Shown here: in pieces, positions 14,389 to 22,308 of the stretch
How the letters are laid out: each line of letters begins with the position of its first letter
Numbering within the stretch: the first letter of the stretch is position 1
DNA from: an uncultured Collinsella sp.
Lineage (GTDB): Bacteria; Actinomycetota; Coriobacteriia; Coriobacteriales; Coriobacteriaceae
Direction of reading: 5' to 3'
Assembly (NCBI GenBank): GCA_900543505.1
Contig: UQSB01000028.1
Coordinates: 1-27,875 of the forward strand
Length of the DNA: 27,875 nt
Made by a program: the position numbers and the translations under genes
Notes under the pieces: generated by a model
Told to the model about the DNA's origin: nothing
The model's database searches: none
What the model saw: only the letters and a program-made list of their open reading frames with translations

Positions 14389-16323
14389 ATGCAAAACACA
14401 CCCACGGGCGCCGTACATGCCGCGCCTCAACGCAGCCAACGCATCGTCGCGCTCGACGGGCTTCGCGCCCTCGCCATCGCCGGCGTCGTCCTATATCACC
14501 TTCGCCCCAGCCGCCTGACCGGCGGTTTTTTGGGCGTTACACTCTTCTTTACGCTGAGTGGCTATCTCGCCACCAAAAGCATTATGCGAGCCACGGCACG
14601 CGACGGATTCTCGTACCCGCGCTATATCTGCCGCCGCATTGCGCGCATGATGCCACCGATCGTCGTGACCATCGCGCTTACCGCCGTCGCCACCTACATC
14701 GCGGCCCCGAGCCTGCTGCCTAAGGTGCAGCAGGACGCTCTGCCGTCGGCATTGTTCTTGAGCAACTGGTTCTATATCTTTCGCAACGTCTCGTATTTTG
14801 CCGCCGCAGGACTCCCCTCGCCGCTCACGCACCTGTGGTTCTGCGCTGTCACTATGCAGTTCTATCTGGTATGGCCGGTCATCCTTATGGCGCTGTGCAG
14901 CAAAACCAGGTCTCGCAACACCGCCATCGGCATCACGATCGCATTCGCGCTTATATCGACGGCAGCCATGGTCCTCATGTTTAATCCCACCGCCGACACA
15001 TCGCGCGTCTACTACGGAACCGATGCCCGTGCCGCCGAGCTTCTATGCGGAGCCTTAGCCGCCGTCGCCGCGCCGCGTCTGCGCGAGATGCTGAGCGGTG
15101 ACATCCATACCCCCGGCGCCAACAAGGGCATCTCAAAGGTCAACGCGATTTCTATCGCGTGGCTCGCTGCCGTCATAGTCGGCGCGTTCACGCTGACCGG
15201 AGAGAACCCCCTGCTCTACCGCGGCGGCTTTTTGCTGCTTGCCCTCGTCACCGGACTCCTCATCATCTGCGTGCAGAATACGGAGTGCATCGTGCGTCGC
15301 CTGTTGTCGGTCAAGCCGCTCGTCTGGCTGGGTCAGCGCTCGTTCTCGGTCTATCTGGTGCACTATCCCCTACTGCTTCTTATGAACCCCGCAACCCGCA
15401 CCACCCGCATCGCCTGGTGGGAGCAGGTATTACAGCTTGTACTGATCCTTGCGGTAGCCGAGGTTTTCTATCGCCTAGCCGAACGCCCTTGGTCCCACAG
15501 GCCGGCCCAACAGGACAGCACGGCAAGAAAGCACGTCCTCGCGCCCGCCATGGTGCTCCCCGCGCTTGGCGCCGCATGCGTCGCCGCACTTGCCTTCGCG
15601 CCGCTTGACTGGGCAGGCATCGCCACCGCCCGCGCCGAGCAGCTCCGCCCCGAGCTTGCCCAGAACCCGACCTCATCCCAGGACAACGGAGCCAACGACA
15701 AGGGCGCCGAGCCCGCGTCCGGTAAAGATTCCCAGCTCAGCGACACCGCATCCGATGACGCCACCAAGCAAAAACCCAAAGAGGGACCTATCGCCGAAAA
15801 GGTCCCCAAGAACTTGGACTGGAAGAGCTTTACCTACGACGAGGCGACCGGGACCTGCGATGCCCGCGTGCTCATGATTGGCGACTCGGTCACTGCGGGC
15901 GCACAGTCCGGTATTCAGGCGGCGCTTCCCAACGCGTACATCGACGGCGTGGTGAGCCGCCAGTTCTACACCTTCCAGGATGTCTATGCGCAGGACAGCG
16001 CCAACTGCGACCCGAGTGTGGTCATCTGCGCGCTTGGCACCAACGGCCTCATCCGCGACCCCCAACAGGTGCAGGACGTGATTAATGCCGTGGGCGGCAA
16101 GCCCATCTACTTTGTGACCGTGCGCGTGCCGCTCGAGCTGCAGGACCGCAACAACCAGACGATCCGCGACGTCTGCGCCCAAAACGACAACGCCGGCGTC
16201 ATCGACTGGAACGGCGCCTCAGAGGGCCACAGCGAATACCTTGTCGACGACGGCACACACCTCACCCAGGCGGGAATCGGCACCTACGCAGCCCTCATCC
16301 GCCAAGCCATCTGCGGACACTAG
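14389..16323 (+). CDS. OatA-like acyltransferase: AT3 membrane domain plus SGNH domain
   Basis: The 644-residue membrane protein has an N-terminal acyltransferase-3 domain (about 15-370, roughly ten or eleven helices) starting LDGLRALAIAGVVLYHLRP with conserved His37. A polar linker (about 410-475) rich in Ser, Asp and Lys leads to an extracellular SGNH esterase-like domain: GDSV with Ser500, GTNG, and DGTH with Asp621 and His624. This is the layout of peptidoglycan O-acetyltransferase OatA, which protects the wall from lysozyme; other family members acetylate surface glycans. The frame opens at a TTG at 14374, but GGAGG at 14376-14380 points to the ATG at 14389. It is followed closely by asnS, which has its own promoter-like sequence. 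Confidence 0.88.
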   Translation: MQNTPTGAVHAAPQRSQRIVALDGLRALAIAGVVLYHLRPSRLTGGFLGVTLFFTLSGYLATKSIMRATARDGFSYPRYICRRIARMMPPIVVTIALTAVATYIAAPSLLPKVQQDALPSALFLSNWFYIFRNVSYFAAAGLPSPLTHLWFCAVTMQFYLVWPVILMALCSKTRSRNTAIGITIAFALISTAAMVLMFNPTADTSRVYYGTDARAAELLCGALAAVAAPRLREMLSGDIHTPGANKGISKVNAISIAWLAAVIVGAFTLTGENPLLYRGGFLLLALVTGLLIICVQNTECIVRRLLSVKPLVWLGQRSFSVYLVHYPLLLLMNPATRTTRIAWWEQVLQLVLILAVAEVFYRLAERPWSHRPAQQDSTARKHVLAPAMVLPALGAACVAALAFAPLDWAGIATARAEQLRPELAQNPTSSQDNGANDKGAEPASGKDSQLSDTASDDATKQKPKEGPIAEKVPKNLDWKSFTYDEATGTCDARVLMIGDSVTAGAQSGIQAALPNAYIDGVVSRQFYTFQDVYAQDSANCDPSVVICALGTNGLIRDPQQVQDVINAVGGKPIYFVTVRVPLELQDRNNQTIRDVCAQNDNAGVIDWNGASEGHSEYLVDDGTHLTQAGIGTYAALIRQAICGH

Positions 16324-16384
16324 ACAACGTAAAGCAGGAACCTGTATGGCGCCCACGTCACGCCCATACATCACACCTGACGTT

Positions 16385-16412
16385 TTGCTACGCTCCACTC
16401 GCGGGTTAGAAT
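16385..16412 (+). promoter_or_regulatory. Candidate promoter of asnS
   Basis: TTGCTA (16385-16390) and TAGAAT (16407-16412) are 16 bases apart, giving a leader of about 40 bases. A hairpin without a T-tract (TGTATGGCG at 16343 with CGCCCATACA ending at 16370) lies just upstream, in the gap after the acyltransferase gene. Confidence 0.45.
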
Positions 16413-16458
16413 GGTTAACTGTTTGGAAATAATCCGTACAACCGTTATGGGAGGATAC

Positions 16459-17862
16459 GTGAACCGCACCAAAATCGCGCAGCTCTATGCCGATGCCGAG
16501 TCGCTCGGTGGCCAGACCGTCACCGTTGCCGGCTGGGTCAAGTCCGTCCGCGACATGAAGAACTTTGGCTTCGTTACACTCAACGACGGCAGCTGCTTCC
16601 GCGACCTGCAGGTCGTCATGAACCGCGAGACACTCGACAACTACGACGAGATCGCCCATCAAAACGTCTCGGCCGCCCTCATCTGCACCGGCACCGTCAA
16701 GCTGACCCCCGATGCGCCCCAGCCCTTCGAGCTTTCTGCCACCTCCATCGAGGTCGAGGGCGTAAGCGCCCCGGATTACCCGCTGCAGAAGAAGCGCGCA
16801 ACCGTCGAGTTCCTGCGCACCCAGCAGCACCTGCGCCCGCGCACCAACCTGTTCCGCGCCGTGTTCCGCATCCGCTCTGTCGCGGCTGCCGCTATCCACC
16901 GCTTCTTCCAGGAGCAGGGCTTTGTCTACGTCAACACCCCCATCATCACCACGAGTGACTGCGAGGGCGCCGGCGAGATGTTCCGCGTGACCACGCTCGA
17001 CCCCCAAAACCCGCCCCTCACCGAGTCCGGCGAGGTTGACTGGAGTCAGGACTTCTTTGGCAAGCATGCGAGCCTCACCGTTTCCGGCCAGCTCAATGCC
17101 GAGAACTTTGCCATGGCCTTTGGCGACGTGTACACCTTTGGCCCCACCTTCCGCGCCGAAAACTCCAACACCACGCGCCATGCCGCCGAGTTTTGGATGA
17201 TTGAGCCCGAAATGGCCTTCGCCGACCTGAACGACTACATGGACAACGCCGAGGCCATGCTCAAGTATGTCCTCAAGGACGTCATGGCAACCTGCCCCGA
17301 CGAGCTCAATATGCTCAACAAGTTTGTGGACAAGGGTCTGCTTGAGCGCCTGAACCATGTCGCCAACTCCGACTTTGCCCGCGTCACCTATACCGAGGCC
17401 GTCGAAATCCTAGAGCAGGCCGTCGCCGCCGGTCACAAGTTTGACTATCCCGTGAGATGGGGCATCGACCTGCAAACCGAGCACGAGCGTTTCCTGACCG
17501 AGGAGCACTTTAAGCGCCCGACCTTCGTAACCGACTACCCGGCCGAGATCAAGGCGTTCTACATGCGCATGAACGAGGACGGCAAGACCGTCGCCGCTGC
17601 CGACTGCCTGGTTCCCGGCATCGGCGAGATTATCGGCGGCTCCCAGCGCGAGGAGCGCCTGGATCTGCTCGAGGCCCGCATCAAGGACCTGGGTATGAAT
17701 CCCGAGCAGTACAAGTACTACCTTGACCTGCGCCGCTACGGTTCCTGCAAGCACGCCGGCTACGGTCTGGGCTTCGAGCGCTTGGTGATGTACCTCACCG
17801 GTGTGGGCAACATCCGCGACGTCCTGCCGCACCCGCGCACCGTGGGCAACGCCGACTTCTAA
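16459..17862 (+). CDS. asnS: Asparaginyl-tRNA synthetase
   Basis: The 467-residue class IIb enzyme charges tRNA-Asn with asparagine in the cytosol. An N-terminal OB-fold anticodon-binding domain (about 1-115: VTVAGWVKSVRDMKNFGFVTLNDG) is followed by the catalytic core. Class II motif 2 is seen as TFRAENSNTTRHAAEFWMIEPEM, and motif 3 as GYGLGFERLVMYLTG. AsnRS-type markers include GGSQREERL and the ending NIRDVLPHPRT. Length is the family norm (about 465). The GTG at 16459 was chosen because GGGAGG ends five bases before it; the ATG at 16447 and the frame start at 16411 lack a site. A strong terminator follows at 17908. Confidence 0.96.
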   Translation: MNRTKIAQLYADAESLGGQTVTVAGWVKSVRDMKNFGFVTLNDGSCFRDLQVVMNRETLDNYDEIAHQNVSAALICTGTVKLTPDAPQPFELSATSIEVEGVSAPDYPLQKKRATVEFLRTQQHLRPRTNLFRAVFRIRSVAAAAIHRFFQEQGFVYVNTPIITTSDCEGAGEMFRVTTLDPQNPPLTESGEVDWSQDFFGKHASLTVSGQLNAENFAMAFGDVYTFGPTFRAENSNTTRHAAEFWMIEPEMAFADLNDYMDNAEAMLKYVLKDVMATCPDELNMLNKFVDKGLLERLNHVANSDFARVTYTEAVEILEQAVAAGHKFDYPVRWGIDLQTEHERFLTEEHFKRPTFVTDYPAEIKAFYMRMNEDGKTVAAADCLVPGIGEIIGGSQREERLDLLEARIKDLGMNPEQYKYYLDLRRYGSCKHAGYGLGFERLVMYLTGVGNIRDVLPHPRTVGNADF

Positions 17863-17907
17863 TCGTCGGGCACTAGCTCGCGTCGCCACGTGCAACACTC
17901 ATCGCAC

Positions 17908-17941
17908 AAGCGCCTCTCGGCAAGCCGAGGGGCGCTTTTTT
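17908..17941 (+). terminator. Rho-independent terminator of asnS
   Basis: GCGCCTCTCGGC and GCCGAGGGGCGC pair over 12 bases with one T-G wobble and a two-base AA loop, followed by six Ts. Confidence 0.9.
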
Positions 17942-18013
17942 CAACAGCATCCGTCAAGCTTTTGGCAAGGTTTTGGTCAGTTAGGCAGGGTTGTTGAAAA
18001 TTCGACCCGCCGT

Positions 18014-18056
18014 TTGCCGGCAACCATCGACCGCCCAAGGCGCCACGTGTCCTTGG
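18014..18056. promoter_or_regulatory. Possible operators before the WYL regulator
   Basis: TTGCCGGCAA (18014-18023) is a perfect palindrome, and CCAAGG (18035-18040) with CCTTGG (18051-18056) is an exact inverted repeat with a 10-base gap. Both lie within 105 bases upstream of the regulator start. No clear promoter was found. Confidence 0.25.
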
Positions 18057-18117
18057 CCAGGCTCCGCGCCCTAGGCTCTGATCTGCCATCGCCAAAAAAG
18101 GAAAGGACGTGGGCACT

Positions 18118-18906
18118 ATGACCGAAGCCGTTGTTGAAAACTACGAGACCACGACCAGGGGCTCCGCCTCGATGGCAGCCTATCGCGCCGTACGCATCCT
18201 GCAGCTTTTGAGCGAGAACACCGGCGAGGACAAGGCGCTGCTTTCCGACGAGCTGGTCGAGCTCCTCGCCCATCCCGACGACCCCGCCCGCATGCCCATC
18301 TCGGCGGCACGCCGCAGCATCTATACCTCGATATCCGCACTTCGTCACGCCGGATACGAAATCGACTATAAACGCGGCGTGGGCTATCGGCTCCTCACCC
18401 GCCCGCTTGCTGACGAGGAGATCATACGGCTCCATGGCATGGTCATGCGCAACCGATCGACGCCCATAGCCATTCGAAAAAGCATGGCGCAGCACCTGGT
18501 CGCCATGGCGAGCGCCGATGTTCGCGGCTATCTCGATATGCCCGAACCGACACCGGCCGCCAACGACGTGCCCATCAAGACAGCGCGTCCGCACGCCAAG
18601 CGTATCGACACGTGCGAGCTCGTCGAACAGGCCATCGACCATGGAACAACTGTCAGCTTTGATATCTCAAACGTCCTGACCCGAGGCGAAACCGAGGTGG
18701 TGCGGATGACGGTCCGGCCCTTTGCCATCAGGCAGCGCGATGGCGTCTCGTATCTGCTGGGAACGGTCTACAACACCCGAGGCGCCGACGATACCCTGCG
18801 CACCGTTGAGGTCAGCCGCATGAGAAACGTCAGCACGCGTTTGCTCGACGGCAAGAAACTCTTTGCCGCGCTAGACGAAGAAGACAGCCCCGCGCCCGCA
18901 GCGTAA
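18118..18906 (+). CDS. WYL-domain transcriptional regulator
   Basis: The 262-residue protein has an N-terminal winged helix region (about 20-100, with ARRSIYTSISALRHAGYEIDYKRGVGYRLL). A WYL-type ligand-binding domain follows (about 158-250: CELVEQAIDHGTTVSFDI, VVRMTVRPFAIRQRDGVSYLLGTVY, RTVEVSRMRNV). WYL proteins bind nucleic acid or nucleotide-like ligands and often repress neighbouring genes. The ATG at 18118 has AAAGGA 10 bases upstream; a GTG at 18109 is too close to that site. The ABC importer genes begin 171 bases downstream on the same strand. Control of the importer is possible but unproven. Confidence 0.8.
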   Translation: MTEAVVENYETTTRGSASMAAYRAVRILQLLSENTGEDKALLSDELVELLAHPDDPARMPISAARRSIYTSISALRHAGYEIDYKRGVGYRLLTRPLADEEIIRLHGMVMRNRSTPIAIRKSMAQHLVAMASADVRGYLDMPEPTPAANDVPIKTARPHAKRIDTCELVEQAIDHGTTVSFDISNVLTRGETEVVRMTVRPFAIRQRDGVSYLLGTVYNTRGADDTLRTVEVSRMRNVSTRLLDGKKLFAALDEEDSPAPAA

Positions 18907-18987
18907 GCCGCAGCGTAAGCCCCGTTACCGTCCGTCGTTTCTCAGCACCGCCCATCCGGTTCAGTATTAAAAAACCCGCCAGGTTAT

Positions 18988-19063
18988 TGTAAAAATGGAC
19001 ATCGGCGTTACTATAGTCCCACTTGCACTTTTTCCTAGTGCAGTGTTTCCAGCCATTTTTACA
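18988..19063 (+). promoter_or_regulatory. ABC importer leader with long inverted repeat
   Basis: TGTAAAAATGG (18988-18998) and CCATTTTTACA (19053-19063) are exact 11-bp reverse complements 54 bases apart. The left arm overlaps a -35-like TTGTAA (18987-18992). TACTAT (19009-19014) at 16 bases, or TATAGT (19012-19017) at 19 bases, may be the -10. A smaller hairpin, TGCACT/AGTGCA, lies between the arms. The arms could be paired operators for one regulator. Confidence 0.45.
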
Positions 19064-19077
19064 CTGGGGGTAATGGT

Positions 19078-20058
19078 ATGAAGGGCATCACCATCAGCCG
19101 CAGGAGCCTTCTTGTCTCCGCTGGCCTGCTCGCGCTCGCTCCGCTCGCCGGATGCGGCGGCAACTCTGGTTCCGGCTCCGCTGCCGCCGGTTCCGACTAC
19201 ACCATCGGCGTTCTGCAGCTCACCGAGCACTCCGCGCTCGATGCCGCCAACGACGGCTTCGTCAAGGCCATCAAGAAGAGCGGTCTCAAGGTCAAGATCG
19301 ACCAGAAGAACGCCCAGAACGACCAGTCCACGTGTAAGTCCATTGCCGACAAGTTCGTAGGCGACGGCGTCGACCTGATTTATGCCATCGCCACGCCCGC
19401 CGCGCAGGCTGCCGCCGGCGCCACGGCCGATATCCCCATCGTGGGCTGTGCCATCACCGACTACGCCGCCTCCGGCCTGGTCCAGGACAACGACAAGCCC
19501 GGCACCAACGTCACGGGCGCTTCCGACCTCACCCCAGTCGCCGAGCAGCTCGAGATGATGCAGAAGGTCCTGCCCGACGTTAAAAAGGTCGGCCTGCTCT
19601 ACTGCACCGCCGAGTCCAACTCCGACGTCCAGATCAAAGCCGCCAAGAAGGAGCTCAACAAGCTGGGCCTCGAGTACACCGATTTCACCGTCTCGAGCTC
19701 CAACGAGATTCAGTCCGTCGTCGAGTCCTCCGTGGGCAAGGTCGACGCGCTGTACTCCCCCACTGACAACACCATCGCCGCGGGCGCTTCGCAGGTCGGC
19801 CAGATCTGCAAGGAGAATAAGCTCCCCTTCGTGACCGGCGAGGAGGGTATGTGCATGGCCGGCGGCCTGTTCACCCTCTCCATCAACTATAAGGACCTGG
19901 GCTACGCCGCGGGCGAGATGGCCGTTAAGATCCTGAAGGGCGAGGCCAAGCCCGAGGATATGCCGATCAAGCACCTCTCGAGCAAGGACCTGGTCGTCGT
20001 CAAGAACGACGAGATGGCCGAGGCTCTGGGTATCGACCTTTCCGCTCTGGACGAGTAG
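19078..20058 (+). CDS. ABC importer substrate-binding lipoprotein, TrpX family
   Basis: The 326-residue protein has a lipoprotein signal with LAPLAGC and acylated Cys26. The signal starts ISRRSLLVSAG, so export by the Tat route is possible. The mature part is a two-lobed periplasmic-binding fold of the ABC_sub_bind type: YTIGVLQLTEHSALDAANDGF, DLIYAIATPAAQAA, then VTGASDLTPVAEQ and YSPTDNTIAAGASQV. Members of this family bind aromatic amino acids (tryptophan, tyrosine) in characterised streptococcal systems. It precedes a permease and an ATPase. The 204-base gap after it contains a hairpin, which fits the usual excess of binding protein over permease. The actual ligand is inference. Confidence 0.88.
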   Translation: MKGITISRRSLLVSAGLLALAPLAGCGGNSGSGSAAAGSDYTIGVLQLTEHSALDAANDGFVKAIKKSGLKVKIDQKNAQNDQSTCKSIADKFVGDGVDLIYAIATPAAQAAAGATADIPIVGCAITDYAASGLVQDNDKPGTNVTGASDLTPVAEQLEMMQKVLPDVKKVGLLYCTAESNSDVQIKAAKKELNKLGLEYTDFTVSSSNEIQSVVESSVGKVDALYSPTDNTIAAGASQVGQICKENKLPFVTGEEGMCMAGGLFTLSINYKDLGYAAGEMAVKILKGEAKPEDMPIKHLSSKDLVVVKNDEMAEALGIDLSALDE

Positions 20059-20129
20059 CGCCATGCGCGGTAACGCGTCTAGGGCCCGCACGCGCGCCAC
20101 AGCCGCGTTATTCAATATCTGAGTCCTTG

Positions 20130-20158
20130 GGGCGAACGCTAAAGACCGGCGTTCGCCC
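20130..20158 (+). terminator. Intercistronic hairpin after the binding-protein gene
   Basis: GGGCGAACGC (20130-20139) and GCGTTCGCCC (20149-20158) form a perfect stem followed by TGCTTGTTT. It is a likely partial terminator or mRNA-stabilising hairpin between the lipoprotein and permease genes. Confidence 0.6.
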
Positions 20159-20262
20159 TGCTTGTTTCGGATGAGACAAAACATCCGTCCGCAGCTCTTT
20201 TATGCATTGGTACCGCTATTATGGAAAATCACGTGTCCACCCTATCCTAGGAGGTATGAAGC

Positions 20263-21186
20263 ATGCTCATTGCATTGCAGGGCGCCGTTTCGCAGGGCGT
20301 CCTCTGGGGCATTATGGTGCTTGGCGTGTTTATCACGTTCCGCCTGCTCGACATCCCCGATATGACCTGCGACGGCAGCTTTGCCCTCGGCGGCTGTGTC
20401 TGCGCCGTACTCATCGTCAACAATAACGTCGACCCCTTGCTCGCCGTGCTGGCCGGCATGTGCGCCGGCGCCATCGCGGGCGCCGTCACGGGCATCTTGA
20501 CCACCGTCTTTGAGATTCCCGCAATCCTCGCCGGAATCCTTACGCAGATCAGTCTGTGGTCCATCAACCTGCGCATCATGGGCAAGTCCAACACGCCCAT
20601 CCTTGCCAAGGGCACTATCTTCTCATCCGTCAGCAACATGACGGGCCTGCCGCAGTCCACTGTTGCCATTATCCTAGGCATTGTGCTGGCCGTGGCCATC
20701 GTCGCCATCCTGTACTGGTTCTTTGGCACCGAGATCGGCTCGGCGCTGCGTGCCACCGGCAACAACGAGTACATGATCCGCGCCCTAGGCGTCAACACCA
20801 ACTCCACCAAAATGATCGCCCTCGTGCTCTCCAACGCCCTCATTGGCCTTTCGGGTGCGCTCATCTGCCAGAGCCAGAAGTATGCCGACATTGGCATGGG
20901 TACCGGCGCCATCGTTATCGGTCTTGCCGCCATCGTCATCGGCGAGGTGCTCGGCCGCCTGCTGCCCGGCGGTCTCACGCAGTTCTCCGTCCGTCTGGCC
21001 TCCGCCGTCTTTGGCTCCGTGGTGTACTTCCTCATCCGCGCCATCGTGCTGCAACTGGGCATGGACGCCAACGACATGAAGCTGCTCTCCGCCGTGATCG
21101 TCGCCGTGGCCCTGTGCGTGCCCGTGGTTTGGGAGCGCTATAAGCTCCGCAGCTCCTACACGAAGGGAGATGAGGCAGATGCTTAA
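20263..21186 (+). CDS. ABC importer permease, TrpY-like
   Basis: The 307-residue integral membrane protein has about eight hydrophobic segments and belongs to the branched-chain-type (LivH/RbsC-like) permease superfamily. It shows FRLLDIPDMTCDGSFALGG near residues 27-45 and the cytoplasmic loop with GSALRATGNNEYMIRALGVN that contacts the ATPase. GGAGGT lies seven bases before the ATG; an ATG at 20256 is out of frame. The last codons overlap the start of the ATPase gene by eight bases, which indicates translational coupling. With the TrpX-like lipoprotein upstream, it probably imports an aromatic amino acid or similar small ligand. Confidence 0.9.
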   Translation: MLIALQGAVSQGVLWGIMVLGVFITFRLLDIPDMTCDGSFALGGCVCAVLIVNNNVDPLLAVLAGMCAGAIAGAVTGILTTVFEIPAILAGILTQISLWSINLRIMGKSNTPILAKGTIFSSVSNMTGLPQSTVAIILGIVLAVAIVAILYWFFGTEIGSALRATGNNEYMIRALGVNTNSTKMIALVLSNALIGLSGALICQSQKYADIGMGTGAIVIGLAAIVIGEVLGRLLPGGLTQFSVRLASAVFGSVVYFLIRAIVLQLGMDANDMKLLSAVIVAVALCVPVVWERYKLRSSYTKGDEADA

Positions 21187-21973
21187 GCTCTCGCACGTCA
21201 AGAAGACCTTTAACAAGGGCACCGTCACCGAGAAGCGCGCGCTCACCGGCGTCGACCTTACCCTCAACGACGGCGACTTTGTAACTGTGATCGGCGGCAA
21301 CGGCGCCGGCAAATCCACGCTGCTCAACATGATTGCCGGCGTATATCCGCTCGATTCGGGCGTTATCGAGCTCGACGGCACCGACATCTCGCGCCTGAGC
21401 GAGTCGCAGCGCGCCAAGTACCTGGGCCGCGTGTTCCAGGATCCCATGCGCGGCACCGCAGCCGACATGCAGATTGCCGAGAACTTGGCCCTCGCCAAGC
21501 GTCGCGGCCAGCGTCGCGGCCTTTCGTGGGGCGTCACCAAGGCCGAGAAGGACGAGTACGTTGAGTTGCTCAAGCGCCTGGACCTTGGCCTGGACACGCG
21601 CCTCAACGCCAAGGTCGGCCTGCTTTCGGGTGGCCAGCGCCAGGCACTCACGCTGCTCATGGCCACGCTCACCAAGCCGCGCTTGCTGCTGCTCGACGAG
21701 CACACCGCGGCACTCGACCCCAAGACCGCCTCTAAGGTGCTCAATCTGACCGAGGAGATTGTCGACGAGAACCACCTGACCACGCTCATGGTCACGCACA
21801 ACATGAATGACGCCATCCGTCTGGGCAATCGCCTGATCATGATGCACGAGGGCCACGTTATCTACGACGTGGCGGGCGACGAGAAGAAGTCGCTCACCGT
21901 CGCCGACCTGCTGCAGAAGTTCGAGGAGGTCTCGGGCGGCGAGCTCGCCAACGACCGCATGCTGCTGAGCTAA
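21179..21973 (+). CDS. ABC importer ATPase, TrpZ-like
   Basis: This 264-residue ATPase powers the importer coded by the two genes before it. It has Walker A GGNGAGKST near residue 40, a Q-loop in VFQDP, signature LSGGQRQAL, Walker B LLLLDEHTAALDP and the H-switch VTHNM. In its Walker B the residue after Asp-Glu is His (DEHTAALDP), as in the TrpZ/PhnC-like group. ATG 21179 is favoured over the ATG at 21170, because AAGGGAG ends directly at the latter. The stop codon is immediately followed by a terminator hairpin. Confidence 0.9.
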   Translation: MLKLSHVKKTFNKGTVTEKRALTGVDLTLNDGDFVTVIGGNGAGKSTLLNMIAGVYPLDSGVIELDGTDISRLSESQRAKYLGRVFQDPMRGTAADMQIAENLALAKRRGQRRGLSWGVTKAEKDEYVELLKRLDLGLDTRLNAKVGLLSGGQRQALTLLMATLTKPRLLLLDEHTAALDPKTASKVLNLTEEIVDENHLTTLMVTHNMNDAIRLGNRLIMMHEGHVIYDVAGDEKKSLTVADLLQKFEEVSGGELANDRMLLS

Positions 21974-22012
21974 AACCTGCCAATAAGGGACAGGTTTATT
22001 TTGGCAGGTTTT
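21972..22012 (+). terminator. Terminator of the ABC operon, GGGACAG-loop family
   Basis: AAAACCTGCCAA and TTGGCAGGTTTT are exact complements, with inner AATAA/TTATT pairing and a GGGACAGGT loop. The stem begins within the ATPase stop codon. TTTTAT follows. Confidence 0.75.
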
Positions 22013-22027
22013 ATCTGCGCAAACGTC

Positions 22028-22067
22028 AAAACCGCCGCAAAGGAACAGATACCTTTGCGACGGTTTT
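22028..22067 (+). terminator. Second hairpin after the ABC operon, GGGACAG-loop family
   Basis: AAAACCGCCGCAAAGG and CCTTTGCGACGGTTTT pair with one mismatch around an AACAGATA loop. It follows the first terminator by 15 bases and ends in TTTTCG. Confidence 0.65.
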
Positions 22068-22130
22068 CGCATATCATGTCGATAATCCAGCGTCAGCAGG
22101 AACCACTGGTTAAGAACTAAGGAAACTGCC

Positions 22131-22235
22131 ATGAGAAGGCTCCTTCCCCGTCTTGCTTGACCGCCGCACTCCTTGCCGGCGTGCTCGCCGGCGGCCCAGC
22201 TTACGCCACCGCGGCCACCCCATCTCAAGTTATCG
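22131..22235 (+). pseudogene. Decayed N-terminus of a secreted protein
   Basis: AAGGAAACTGCC precedes an ATG that codes for MRRLLPRLA and then stops. In the frame two bases over, LTAALLAGVLAGGPAYATAATPS continues as a good signal-peptide hydrophobic core with an AYA cleavage site. Together they look like a signal peptide split by a one-base indel. The coding remnant then runs straight into a terminator at 22236, so the mature protein is missing. A chance resemblance is possible because the segment is short. Confidence 0.35.
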
Positions 22236-22265
22236 GCCCGTCCGATGTGATCGGACGGGCTTTTT
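22236..22265 (+). terminator. Strong rho-independent terminator
   Basis: GCCCGTCCGAT and ATCGGACGGGC form a perfect 11-bp stem with a GTG loop, followed by five Ts. No intact gene ends just before it; it is likely the relic terminator of the decayed secreted-protein gene. Confidence 0.85.
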
Positions 22266-22308
22266 GGTGGGTATCATGGTTGAATGATCATTAGGAGGTT
22301 TTCCCTAC

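Noticed and set aside
16324..16458. T-box or amino-acid riboswitch before asnS
   Set aside because: The leader is too short and shows no T-box consensus or antiterminator. The same holds for the importer leader at 18907-19077.
16219..17358. Minus-strand frame of 379 residues
   Set aside because: It is antisense to asnS, which is complete with class II motifs.
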